Shown here piece by piece: positions 23,432 to 31,257 of a stretch of 34,247 nucleotides of DNA. The translations under genes and the position numbers were made by a program. The stretch is taken from assembly GCA_049610385.1 (NCBI GenBank), contig JBMYZL010000024.1, positions 1-34,247 of the forward strand. Reading direction: 5' to 3'. The stretch is from JBMYZL01 sp049610385. GTDB taxonomy: Bacteria; Bacteroidota; Bacteroidia; Flavobacteriales_D; Sanyastnellaceae. The notes under the pieces were generated by a model. The model worked only from the letters and a program-made list of their open reading frames with translations. It was not told the origin of the DNA and ran no database searches. Each line of letters starts with the position of its first letter. Position 1 is the first letter of the stretch.

Positions 23432-25270
23432 TCAGACCCTAACGGCAATCACAAGTACATCATCCACTTGCTGTTCATCGCCCTTCCACGTGTCGAATGT
23501 ATCAGCGAACCTCGCTTCTTGCTCTGATGCTGGAAGTTTTGCCACTTCTACAAAAAGCTCACGCAGCCGTTTCCGCATGAATTTTTTGCCTTGCTCACCC
23601 CCAAATTGATCCGGAAAGCCATCTGTAGTGGCAAACACCACATCACCTGATTGAAGAGGCCGCGTGTGGAGTGTGTATGATTTGGTAGTGGGCTCAAAGG
23701 ACGCTATGGCCAGTTTGTCCGGCTTGATTTCCTCAATGGAGCCTGCCGCCGAAACAATGTACAGAGAACTGTTCGCCCCACTGAATTTGAGCTCCATCCG
23801 CTCCATGTCGATGGTCACAAAAGCACAATCCATCCCGTCATTCAATTGCAAACCACCTGAATTGATTTCGCCTCCAGAATGAAGAACTTCTCGGGCCGAT
23901 CGATTCAAGGCACCGAGCACGTCATTGGGCTCAGTGTACACCTTGGTGACCCGTTCAAGGCCTTGGTATCCGATCAAGCTCATGAATGCTCCAGGGACTC
24001 CATGTCCTGTGCAATCCACAGCAGCAAACATCCGCAATCTGCCTACACTGTGAAACCAATAAAAGTCCCCTGAGACCACATCACGCGGGCGGTAGAATAC
24101 AGCGTTGTTCCGAAACACAGAACTGCGCTCGAGGGCCGTCGGCAGAATGGCTTGCTGAATGCGCTCTGCATACTCAATGCTGTCCTTCAAATCCCGATAG
24201 AGCACTTCAATTCGTTCTCGTTGATCTTCCACTTCTGCCGTCCGGGCTTGAACCTTCCCCTCGAGTTCGGCCTCATTGGAAGCCAAATCATCTCGCATCT
24301 TCAAGATGGCACGCCCCAAGGCATCTTCTTCACTCAGTGGGGTGTAAATCGCATCGAAATTCCCTCGGCCGACTTCGAGTGAAAAGGCACGTGTGGCTTG
24401 AAGCCCTTCAGCTAACCGATTCGCCGCAAGTGCCATCTCACCAATTTCATCCCCACGAACCGCCACAGGTGCCTCAGGAGGGACCCCTCGACCCATGTAG
24501 AGCAAGGCTTTTTTGAGGGCTTTGACGGGAACGGTGATAGAACGGGTCACGAAATAGGCAACCAAAATCCCCAGAATCAACACCCCCAAAGCCACATTGC
24601 CCGCATACAAGCGCAGCCGATTGCCCAATTGAGCCATGCGGGCTGTGGACGCACGCAGGGATTCAGTTTGAGCGGTGGTGAGGAGGTCAAGGTGATTTCG
24701 AATTTGACTTGTAAGTTTTGGCAAACTGGAACCATCGAGCGCATAATATTCCGCATCCATGGTCGCCAGCGGATCGTCATAAGCCTCGAAATCAGGTAAC
24801 AGCCGCATGATTTCACCATAGACGATGAACATGTGGTCGATGGCACGCGCCAAACTGTCCTGTCGCAATTGGTCTTCTGCAGACCACTTGACAGCCAAAT
24901 GGTTCAGCCTGGCAATTTGCACAGGCGTCACCTGGTTCACCAATTTCTTCAATGCCAATTTCTCGGGATCATCCGGACCGGATTGCACACTCAACCAATG
25001 GCGAATCAATACCCGCCCCTCACTGACCGTTCGATCCAAGTCTTCGAGGGCTTCTAGGCTTGGGGTGAGCACCTCATCGATGTGTTGACCCACCGCTTCG
25101 CTTTCTGCAAGGGTGCTCCGGGTCAGCAGGAAAAGGCTCCCAACAGCCACCCCAAACACAGCAAAACCGAGGGATATTCTCCACCCAATTCCCAGGCGGA
25201 GTCCGCCATGGATTCGAAGTTGTGAATCGCTTAACACTGACGGGAAAGATAGAAACCTTGTGGGAATCAT
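23432..25270 (-). CDS. Membrane sensor with HAMP and SpoIIE-type PP2C phosphatase output
   Basis: A 612-residue membrane protein. Helix 1 is about 31-49, an extracytoplasmic helical domain about 51-220, and helix 2 about 222-242. A HAMP domain follows (about 243-295), then a HAMP-like/linker stretch (296-345) and a coiled coil to about 372 ending SIEYAERIQQAILP. The PP2C/SpoIIE phosphatase domain is about 393-612 with its metal-binding acids: SGDFYWF (Asp402), DCTGHGVPGAFMS (Asp419), TTDGFPD (Asp550) and DDVLVIAVR (603-611). Such phosphatases dephosphorylate serines on anti-sigma-antagonist or other regulator proteins; no STAS or RsbW-like gene is adjacent, so the substrate is elsewhere. Its start overlaps the TPR gene stop (ATGA), so it is the third gene of a yfiR-TPR-phosphatase operon. 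Confidence 0.9.
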   Translation of the reverse strand: MIPTRFLSFPSVLSDSQLRIHGGLRLGIGWRISLGFAVFGVAVGSLFLLTRSTLAESEAVGQHIDEVLTPSLEALEDLDRTVSEGRVLIRHWLSVQSGPDDPEKLALKKLVNQVTPVQIARLNHLAVKWSAEDQLRQDSLARAIDHMFIVYGEIMRLLPDFEAYDDPLATMDAEYYALDGSSLPKLTSQIRNHLDLLTTAQTESLRASTARMAQLGNRLRLYAGNVALGVLILGILVAYFVTRSITVPVKALKKALLYMGRGVPPEAPVAVRGDEIGEMALAANRLAEGLQATRAFSLEVGRGNFDAIYTPLSEEDALGRAILKMRDDLASNEAELEGKVQARTAEVEDQRERIEVLYRDLKDSIEYAERIQQAILPTALERSSVFRNNAVFYRPRDVVSGDFYWFHSVGRLRMFAAVDCTGHGVPGAFMSLIGYQGLERVTKVYTEPNDVLGALNRSAREVLHSGGEINSGGLQLNDGMDCAFVTIDMERMELKFSGANSSLYIVSAAGSIEEIKPDKLAIASFEPTTKSYTLHTRPLQSGDVVFATTDGFPDQFGGEQGKKFMRKRLRELFVEVAKLPASEQEARFADTFDTWKGDEQQVDDVLVIAVRV

Positions 25271-26205
25271 CCACCGCCACCAGCACGAATCACCGCCTCA
25301 AGCTGCTGACGATACTTTTCACTGGGCTCAGGTTGACTGAGCGCATAGTGAATGGTCATCAATCCTTTTAGGGTTTCCAGCCGGTTTGGCCGCAGGGCAT
25401 GGGCCTGTTCCATCAATGGCAAGGCTTCCTCGAAGAGGGCCACGCATACATCTTGGATTTCCATCAACTCAAACATGGAAGTTTCGGGGCCGATGCGTTT
25501 GAGCTGGCGAACACCGTGGTTGTAGAGGGCGATGGCCAAGTTGTACAAGGTGCTGTAATGGCCGGGTTGGTGAATCAAGCTGCGCTCATAATGGTCAACA
25601 ACCTCCGCCAAGATCTGGGTTTCATCCTCGGGTTTGGCCAACCCTTGGGACAACCAATTGTTGAAGGCTTGGCCCATTTGGCGCTCCCATTCTGCCTGTT
25701 TATTGCGCAGGTCATCCCCTGGATTCAGTTGGTCCAAAATGTCCACATACGCGTTGAACCAAACCGACATTTCTTCAGCCCTTCCCGGAGAAAAACCAGC
25801 CAGACCCGCGGCTGCATCTTGGAAATACGTTTCGGCCAAATATTTCAGGGCTTGGCGAACTTGCTCGGCGGTTTGGCCTGACGGTTGCAACGCCAGGGCA
25901 CGCTTCAGAGCCGTCAATGCTTCTTCCCGGTGCTGGGAGTTGGGGGCACGAGGGGTTTCTTGTTTGTAGATTTCCTTCTCGAAATAGCCCAAAACGTACC
26001 AAACCTCTGGATTCCTATCCTCGCCTTGCTCCACTGCCGCGCGGATGGTTTGCAAGGCCCGATCAGTTTGGCCTGCATCCCAAAACCAAATGGCTCGGTC
26101 CACCATCCCCTGTCCCACCAGCTGAGTCAACCCCACCAAGGTCCAAAGCAAGCCACCCAGCAAGCGGAAGCCCCAAAGTTTGATCACTGATCCGCAACTG
26201 CCCAT
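25267..26205 (-). CDS. Exported tetratricopeptide-repeat protein
   Basis: A 312-residue protein with an N-terminal hydrophobic segment (about 8-32) that looks like a signal peptide. It is followed by helical repeats of TPR type: AIWFWDAGQTDRALQTIRAA, EEALTALKRALALQPSG, STLYNLAIALYNHGVRQL, and ALPLMEQAHALRPNRLETLKGL. TPRs mediate protein contacts, so a scaffold between the YfiR-like protein and the sensor phosphatase is plausible (inference). It overlaps yfiR upstream by 22 bases and the phosphatase downstream by 4 (ATGA), indicating tight co-expression. No enzymatic motif is seen. Confidence 0.82.
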   Translation of the reverse strand: MGSCGSVIKLWGFRLLGGLLWTLVGLTQLVGQGMVDRAIWFWDAGQTDRALQTIRAAVEQGEDRNPEVWYVLGYFEKEIYKQETPRAPNSQHREEALTALKRALALQPSGQTAEQVRQALKYLAETYFQDAAAGLAGFSPGRAEEMSVWFNAYVDILDQLNPGDDLRNKQAEWERQMGQAFNNWLSQGLAKPEDETQILAEVVDHYERSLIHQPGHYSTLYNLAIALYNHGVRQLKRIGPETSMFELMEIQDVCVALFEEALPLMEQAHALRPNRLETLKGLMTIHYALSQPEPSEKYRQQLEAVIRAGGGG

Positions 26206-26786
26206 GAGAGAATTTTGTTTCCAATCAACAATTTGCGCGCCTTGGCCTTTTCCGAATCCATCGAAAACCGGAGGCGGTTGGCTTGCGTCACGAAATTGAT
26301 GAGCGCGCCCCGCTCCAGTCCACCAGATTCGTGGCTGACCAACAATGTTGGCGAGTCTTCCAGCTCCCGAGAGAGCATGCCCAAATCACCATGTCCTTGC
26401 TCCACGTACAGCACATGGCAGAAAGGTTCAGGCGGTCCGTTCTGCAAATCCTCTTGAGAAAGAGTCACAATTTCCAGCACTTGTTGCCGGATGGGCTTCA
26501 TGGCATACTTGTCCACCAACTCCTCCACCAACCTTTCATTCCCGGCCACACCAATCCGGAATGTTCCCACCTTGGCCTCATCGGGCCAGTCATTTCCCGC
26601 CGCAAAGTGGAACAAAAAATTCGCCTTCATGATGGCGATGGTGTCGGTGTCATCCACCTTCGAAGCTTCCTTCTGCGGCAACAAGGCAGCGGCCGAAGAA
26701 ATGACCAAAATCGCGAGCACCCATAGCCACGGATTGCGCCCATGCCGCAAACGGATGTGAGTGGGGATGGAGCGATTGGTCATCAT
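26184..26786 (-). CDS. YfiR-like (DUF4154) periplasmic protein
   Basis: A 200-residue protein with a membrane or signal segment (about 19-36) and then a domain matching DUF4154/YfiR: IMKANFLFHFAAGNDWP (52-68), RIGVAGNERLVEEL (77-90), HVLYVEQ (124-130), TLLVSHESGGLERGALINFV (147-166) and the end block KARKLLIGNKILS. In Pseudomonas, YfiR is a periplasmic repressor of the HAMP-linked diguanylate cyclase YfiN (established). Here it precedes a HAMP-linked phosphatase instead. The mature part has only one cysteine (Cys123), so the stabilising disulfide described for Pseudomonas YfiR cannot form. It starts 21 bases after ferritin. Confidence 0.8.
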   Translation of the reverse strand: MMTNRSIPTHIRLRHGRNPWLWVLAILVISSAAALLPQKEASKVDDTDTIAIMKANFLFHFAAGNDWPDEAKVGTFRIGVAGNERLVEELVDKYAMKPIRQQVLEIVTLSQEDLQNGPPEPFCHVLYVEQGHGDLGMLSRELEDSPTLLVSHESGGLERGALINFVTQANRLRFSMDSEKAKARKLLIGNKILSWAVADQ

Positions 26787-26807
26787 TCGTGGGCGGCTGG
26801 TTTGGGG

Positions 26808-27320
26808 TCAGGCCTCCTCGGCTTCCCCGTGATCTCCAAAACCGATAATGTCCCGGTCAAACATGTACAGAGCCCCCTTGTCGTCGCCTGCTAAGGTCAG
26901 TTTGTCCAAAATTTGGCGGGCCAAAGCTTCTTCCTCAATCTGCTCAGCGACATACCATTGCATGAAGTTGTGCGTGGTGTAATCCTTTTCTTTCAAGCAG
27001 AGATCAACCACCTCATTGATGGCGTTCGTGACTCGGGTTTCGTGGTGCAGAATGGACTCAAAAACAGCCTTCAATCCTTCGTACTGGGTCACGGGTTGAT
27101 CCAATGCGGGGACTTCTGCCTCTCCACCACGCTCATTGATGAAACGCATCAACTTGAGCATGTGCTGTCGTTCCTCTTCAGCATGGGCATAGAGGAATTG
27201 AGCGGTGCCGTCCAAGCCGCTGGTTTCTGCCCAGACAGCCATGGCCAAATACGTGTGAGAACTCTCTGCTTCGTGCCGCACTTGGTGATTCAGCGCGTCC
27301 ATGATGGTTTGCTTCAACAT
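26808..27320 (-). CDS. ftnA: Bacterial non-heme ferritin
   Basis: A 170-residue four-helix ferritin storing iron in a 24-subunit cytosolic shell. All ferroxidase-centre residues of the FtnA type are present at the E. coli positions: Glu17 (HEAESS), Glu50 and His53 (EEERQHM), Glu94, Gln127 and Glu130 (AEQIEEE). There is no heme-ligand methionine pattern of bacterioferritin. A TAACTTGC element four bases before the ATG may be its promoter box. No Fur-type inverted repeat was recognised. It lies between the GbsR-like gene and yfiR, with 27 and 21 bases of spacing. Confidence 0.95.
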   Translation of the reverse strand: MLKQTIMDALNHQVRHEAESSHTYLAMAVWAETSGLDGTAQFLYAHAEEERQHMLKLMRFINERGGEAEVPALDQPVTQYEGLKAVFESILHHETRVTNAINEVVDLCLKEKDYTTHNFMQWYVAEQIEEEALARQILDKLTLAGDDKGALYMFDRDIIGFGDHGEAEEA

Positions 27321-27324
27321 GACC

Positions 27325-27332
27325 GCAAGTTA
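27325..27332 (-). promoter_or_regulatory. Possible -7 box of ferritin
   Basis: On the minus strand this reads TAACTTGC. It has TAnnTT but not the final TG, and ends four bases before the ferritin ATG at 27320, the same spacing as for lpdA and pabB. Confidence 0.25.
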
Positions 27333-27347
27333 CATTTTCCCGTCGGA

Positions 27348-28070
27348 TTAGCTGCGGCTGACCCAACGACGAACCAAGCGTGCCCACCACCGCTCATCGC
27401 GTTTCAAAGTTTCCCCCATAAGCTTGTCCATCAAACGCCCAAAGGCCACAATTTCTTTCAATGTGGCTTTCAATTGACGGTCATCTTGTGATCGGCTTGA
27501 AGCCCCGTGGGCGCGCAGAAGCTTATTCATTTCAAGAACGGGTCGCAACTCACGCTTCCGCCGTTCTTGGGCAACTGCCGTCGCGATTCGCCACACATCC
27601 CGCTCCGCGACATACCCAATTTTGCGCGATCCCAATTGACGAACGCTGTGGGCCACCCCCCATTCCACCAATGCCTTCAACTGCATGTGGGCATTTCCGC
27701 GGCTGATGTCTAAGGCTTCCATGATTTCATCGGTGCTCCAAGCCCGATTTCGGCTGATCAAAACACCATGAACGGCCCCCATGGCAGGCGGCAATCCCCA
27801 GGCTTGCCCCGCCTCTTGCCATGCCGAAATGAACGCATCTTGAAGCGGTGAAAAAGCCTTTCCAACAGGGTGGGTGGATGACCGCCCTTGCAGTTGAGGT
27901 GGAGGTTGAGGTTGGGGCTCCGGATTCAACGCCGGTTCTTCTACAGGAATGGACTGGATTTCAATGGCCTTGTGAAGCGCTTTCGCTTGTTTTTTGGCCT
28001 TTTTCTTCGCCTTCTTTTTTGACTTCTTCTTGGCCTTTTTTGACAGGCGATCGTTGTCCATTTTTTTCAT
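27348..28070 (-). CDS. GbsR/MarR-like transcriptional regulator with lysine-rich N-terminal tail
   Basis: A 240-residue predicted DNA-binding protein. Residues 72-235 match the GbsR group of MarR-type winged-helix regulators: an entry helix (FSPLQDAFISAWQEAGQAWG), helix-turn-helix STDEIMEALDISRGNAHMQLKALVEWG (112-138), wing RQLGSRKIGYVAE, then a helical dimerisation tail. Preceding this is a basic tail: residues 11-34 contain 15 lysines, mostly in KKAKKK-like units, joined by a Pro/Gln linker (about 46-61). Such tails resemble histone H1 or AlgP tails and are unusual on this family. The start overlaps the oxidoreductase stop (ATGA) and is followed by a run of seven A's. The target genes are unknown. 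Confidence 0.83.
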   Translation of the reverse strand: MKKMDNDRLSKKAKKKSKKKAKKKAKKQAKALHKAIEIQSIPVEEPALNPEPQPQPPPQLQGRSSTHPVGKAFSPLQDAFISAWQEAGQAWGLPPAMGAVHGVLISRNRAWSTDEIMEALDISRGNAHMQLKALVEWGVAHSVRQLGSRKIGYVAERDVWRIATAVAQERRKRELRPVLEMNKLLRAHGASSRSQDDRQLKATLKEIVAFGRLMDKLMGETLKRDERWWARLVRRWVSRS

Positions 28071-29152
28071 TGTTCCTTGAAAGTACGAAATCTTTTGCAG
28101 TCCAATTCGGGATGTACTTGAACACCCTTGTTTTCAACGCAAATTGAAGCAAGTTCCTCAGCAGCCCTGGGACCCACCAAAACCCCCCGCGTGCCAAGGC
28201 CATTCAGAACGTGGTACCAGGACCGATTCACCTCATCGGGTCGCCCCACAATCGGACGGCGGTCTGGGCTGGCGGGTCGAATCCCAGACTCATGGGCCAC
28301 CAAATGCTTCGAAAATTCGAATGTTGGTAGCACATCTGTTAGTCCCTGTAGGATTTCATGTTTCGCTTCATCATGCTCTGAAGGTGATTGCAAATCCCAG
28401 CGGTAGGTGGCTCCCAATTTGTACCTGCGGCCATCAGCTGTGGGGAGAAGCCATTTTTTGTTGTTCACCATGAAGTTCGGCCATTTGTGCCCTTCGGGCG
28501 CCTCAGCAGTGAGGACTTCTCCATGGTTCGGCCGAACATCCAGCCCATATGCCTGAAGGTCACGTCGCGCTCCTGCACCGCGGGCGTCCATGACCCAATC
28601 AAACCCATCTGGGAGGCCCGCCGCCATGCTCCATTCGCGTATTTCCAGCCGATCATCCTCACGCAAATATTCATGAAAGGACCGCATCAAATTTCGCAAG
28701 TCCACATATCCTGCCCGTGGCACCCACCCACCTGATATTCCCTCAATTCCGGGGTCCATATGGCTTGCCCATGTCTTGGGTTCAATCCACTTGGAAACAG
28801 GGTGATCGGAATGCAAACGCGCTTCCCACAACTCACTGTATGTCAAATTGGGGAATTTCTTGAAGAGGGGACGCTCGTGCCAGAGCGGAATGCCCAATTT
28901 GACCTCCAGTGCGCGATAAGTATCGAAGGCAAGTGCCATGTGACGATCAGCTTCCCAGATGGGCACCAAACGGCGAAACGAAACCGGATTGAACATGCCC
29001 GCTGCCACCCATGTCGATGCTGGACATCGCGTCTGAGGCGCCGACCAAACCACTGCTTTGATGCCCAGTCGCCGCTCCAAAACATCCACGATGAGTACGC
29101 CCGCAAGGCCCGCACCCACCACCAAAACACGTGGTTTCGACCCGTCAATCAA
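28067..29152 (-). CDS. FAD-dependent amino-acid-oxidase-like (DAO family) oxidoreductase
   Basis: A 361-residue cytosolic flavoprotein. The dinucleotide-binding VLVVGAGLAG is at about 9-18. Downstream are the DAO-type region GGWVPRAGYVDLRNLMRSF, the FAD-contact VMDARGAGAR, and the C-terminal SGIRPASPDRRPIVGRPDEV and NGLGTRGVLVGPRAAEELA. Glycine oxidase, D-amino-acid oxidase and MnmC-like enzymes share this fold; the substrate is not determined by sequence. The start is TTG at 29152, preceded by a perfect Shine-Dalgarno GGAGGTGAT and overlapping the kbl stop (TTGA). Lying between kbl and a regulator, it could act on glycine or another small amine (inference). Confidence 0.82.
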   Translation of the reverse strand: MIDGSKPRVLVVGAGLAGVLIVDVLERRLGIKAVVWSAPQTRCPASTWVAAGMFNPVSFRRLVPIWEADRHMALAFDTYRALEVKLGIPLWHERPLFKKFPNLTYSELWEARLHSDHPVSKWIEPKTWASHMDPGIEGISGGWVPRAGYVDLRNLMRSFHEYLREDDRLEIREWSMAAGLPDGFDWVMDARGAGARRDLQAYGLDVRPNHGEVLTAEAPEGHKWPNFMVNNKKWLLPTADGRRYKLGATYRWDLQSPSEHDEAKHEILQGLTDVLPTFEFSKHLVAHESGIRPASPDRRPIVGRPDEVNRSWYHVLNGLGTRGVLVGPRAAEELASICVENKGVQVHPELDCKRFRTFKEQ

Positions 29153-30342
29153 ATCACCTCCAATTCGCGCGCAACATCGCCAAAGGCCTGAATCGCTCGG
29201 TCCAAGTGTTCGCGGGTGTGTGCCGCAGAAAGCTGAACCCGGATTCGCGCTTGGTCCTGGGGGACCACTGGGTAGAAAAATCCAATTACGTAAATGCCAT
29301 GTTCAAGCAACCGATTGGCCATCACTTGGGACAATTTGGCATCGCCCAACATCACCGGAACAATGGCTGATTCCCCATCCTTGAATGGCAAGCCCAAAGC
29401 CTTGAGTCCCGCCTTGAAGTAAGCTGTGTTCGCCTCCAACTGATCCCGAAGCGCAGGAGTCTCATCCAACATCTTAAAGACCTCAATGGAAGCCCCTACA
29501 ATACTGGGAGCCAGGCTGTTAGAGAACAAATACGGCCGCGAACGCTGACGCAACATTTCAATGATCTCTTTGCGACCAGTGGTGAAGCCACCCATCGCCC
29601 CGCCCATGGCCTTTCCCAGGGTGCCTGTGATGATGTCAACCCGGCCCAAGGCACCTCGCAATTCCACACTGCCGCGACCTGTCTTGCCGATGAACCCCGT
29701 GGCATGACATTCGTCGACCATCACAAGGGCATCGTATCGGTCTGCGAGGTCGCAAATTTTGCCGATCTCCGCCACATAGCCATCCATGGAGAAAACCCCG
29801 TCGGTAACAATGATTTTGAATCGGTGCTCAGCGGCGCTGGCCTTTTGCAACTGCACCTCCAAGTCTGCCATGTCATTGTTCGCGTAACGGTAACGCGCTG
29901 CCTTGCACAACCGGACGCCATCAATGATGCTGGCGTGGTTCAACGCATCGCTGATGATGGCATCTTCTGCCGAAAGCAAGGGTTCAAAAACCCCGCCGTT
30001 TGCATCGAATGCGGCGGCGTACAGAATGGTGTCGTCCGTGTGGTGAAAGTCCGAAATGCGCCGTTCCAATTCCTTGTGGATGTCTTGTGTCCCACAAATG
30101 AATCGAACACTGGACATGCCAAATCCGTGGCTGTCAATCGCCCGTTTCGCCGCATCCACCACCCGTGGATGTGAACTGAGGCCCAGGTAATTGTTGGCAC
30201 AAAAATTCAGCACCTTGGAGCCATCTGACAGTGTAATTTCCGCGTCTTGAGGCCCGGCTATGATGCGCTCTTTTTTGAACAGCCCAGCATGTTCGATGGC
30301 CGACAATTCTTGCTGCAAGTGGGCTTCCAATTTTCCGTACAT
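29149..30342 (-). CDS. kbl: Glycine C-acetyltransferase (2-amino-3-ketobutyrate CoA ligase)
   Basis: A PLP enzyme that cleaves 2-amino-3-ketobutyrate with CoA to glycine and acetyl-CoA, the second step of threonine breakdown via threonine dehydrogenase. At 397 residues it is the length of E. coli Kbl. It has FCANNYLGLSSHP (47-59), DALNHASIIDG (132-142), VDECHATGFIGKTGRG (209-224) and the PLP lysine Lys244 in TGTLGKAMGG. Related serine palmitoyl- and 8-amino-7-oxononanoate synthases share the fold, but the overall sequence fits Kbl best. ATG 30342 is chosen because the conserved N-terminus MYGKLEAHLQQEL begins there. No threonine dehydrogenase gene is in the window. Confidence 0.93.
   Translation of the reverse strand: MYGKLEAHLQQELSAIEHAGLFKKERIIAGPQDAEITLSDGSKVLNFCANNYLGLSSHPRVVDAAKRAIDSHGFGMSSVRFICGTQDIHKELERRISDFHHTDDTILYAAAFDANGGVFEPLLSAEDAIISDALNHASIIDGVRLCKAARYRYANNDMADLEVQLQKASAAEHRFKIIVTDGVFSMDGYVAEIGKICDLADRYDALVMVDECHATGFIGKTGRGSVELRGALGRVDIITGTLGKAMGGAMGGFTTGRKEIIEMLRQRSRPYLFSNSLAPSIVGASIEVFKMLDETPALRDQLEANTAYFKAGLKALGLPFKDGESAIVPVMLGDAKLSQVMANRLLEHGIYVIGFFYPVVPQDQARIRVQLSAAHTREHLDRAIQAFGDVARELEVI
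29153..29161 (-). promoter_or_regulatory. Strong Shine-Dalgarno site for the TTG-started oxidoreductase
   Basis: On the minus strand the last kbl codons read GGAGGTGAT, a full complement of the 16S anti-Shine-Dalgarno, four bases between GGAGG and the TTG start. Bacteroidota seldom use such sites, so it supports the rare TTG start directly. Confidence 0.6.
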
Positions 30343-30360
30343 GGGATGCGAATTTTCCTG

Positions 30361-30368
30361 CGAATTTA
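30361..30368 (-). promoter_or_regulatory. Possible -7 box of kbl
   Basis: On the minus strand TAAATTCG, identical to the box before pabB, overlaps the ldcA stop codon and lies 18 bases before the kbl ATG at 30342. It could give the kbl-oxidoreductase-regulator genes their own transcript. Confidence 0.35.
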
Positions 30369-31241
30369 GGAGGTTGGTTCGGGAGACCCAGCCAAAATCA
30401 CATCTGCCCCCAACACCACAGGCTGATTTTGGGGGCCATGGCCCACCGGAACATCCCAAAGAACCGGCTTATCGCTGGGCACGTGTTCAGCCACCATTTG
30501 GGAAAGGGTTCGGCAGAAGGGGTTGTCCAAAGTTTGGCCGGAGGTCAATGTATTGTCATGCAAGTCCAAAAACGACCCCATGAGCACTCCATGGGCAACA
30601 TCGAATGTACCTGCCAATCGAAATGCACACAGCATGCGATCGATGTGATAGAGGTATTCATCGAGATCCTCCAAAAGCAACCAACACCCACGAACATCCG
30701 GGAAGTAAGGGGTACCCAGCAAACTGTACAAAACACTCAAATTGCCCCCAACAACAGGAATACCCGAAACCGAATGAGATGAAGATTTCAAAGCCGACCA
30801 CAACTGATCGGCGGCCTCCGTCTTCCCATAAGTTGAAGCCACGGGAGCGTGCATCGCCGCCACCCCATGAGCATCTGCCCAGCTGTGCAAAGCCGTCACA
30901 TCACTGAACCCAACAACCCAAGTCGGGTCCTGCTGAAACGCCAAAGCATCGAGCTGAGGGAGCAAGCGTGCACAACCATATCCCCCACGTACAGCCCACA
31001 CCGCCCGAATTGCAGGGTCTCTGAAAGCCCGGTTGAGTTCAGCAGCACGGTGTTCATCAGAGCCCCCGAACTGACCGTCACGGGCAGTGAGTCCTTCGGG
31101 AACAATGGCCTCAAACCCAGCACCGCGCAGGGCCTGGACCGCAACGTCAACGACTTCGGGCATCGCAAACCGCGCCGGCGCCACCAATTGAATGGCATCC
31201 CCTGGTTTCAAGGGACGAGGAAGAGTCCGAGTTGCATGCAT
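30366..31241 (-). CDS. ldcA: LD-carboxypeptidase (S66 family)
   Basis: LdcA removes the terminal D-alanine from tetrapeptides during peptidoglycan recycling; it is normally cytosolic, and no signal peptide is seen here. The 291-residue protein has the Ser-Glu-His triad of family S66: Ser113 in VVGFSDVTALHSW, Glu191 in LLLEDLDEYLYHIDRM, and His268 in PVGHGPQNQPVVLG. The N-terminal LKPGDAIQLVAPA and the AVRGGYGCARLLPQLD region are also typical. ATG 31241 is chosen because the frame upstream holds no family sequence and runs into the surface-protein gene. Its start is 16 bases after that gene's stop. Confidence 0.92.
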   Translation of the reverse strand: MHATRTLPRPLKPGDAIQLVAPARFAMPEVVDVAVQALRGAGFEAIVPEGLTARDGQFGGSDEHRAAELNRAFRDPAIRAVWAVRGGYGCARLLPQLDALAFQQDPTWVVGFSDVTALHSWADAHGVAAMHAPVASTYGKTEAADQLWSALKSSSHSVSGIPVVGGNLSVLYSLLGTPYFPDVRGCWLLLEDLDEYLYHIDRMLCAFRLAGTFDVAHGVLMGSFLDLHDNTLTSGQTLDNPFCRTLSQMVAEHVPSDKPVLWDVPVGHGPQNQPVVLGADVILAGSPEPTS

Positions 31242-31246
31242 AATCG

Positions 31247-31254
31247 CAAAGATG
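31247..31254 (-). promoter_or_regulatory. Weak -7-like box of ldcA
   Basis: On the minus strand CATCTTTG differs from TAnnTTTG at the first base, five bases before the ldcA ATG. It lies in the 16-base gap after the surface-protein gene, which otherwise shows no terminator. Confidence 0.25.
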
Positions 31255-31257
31255 CGA

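Noticed and set aside
23411..23445. Inverted repeat between the convergent stress-protein and phosphatase genes (CCGTT/AACGG and TGATT/AATCA), a possible bidirectional terminator.
   Set aside because: The stems are short with unequal spacing and no T-run follows on either strand; part lies in coding sequence. Not strong enough to annotate.
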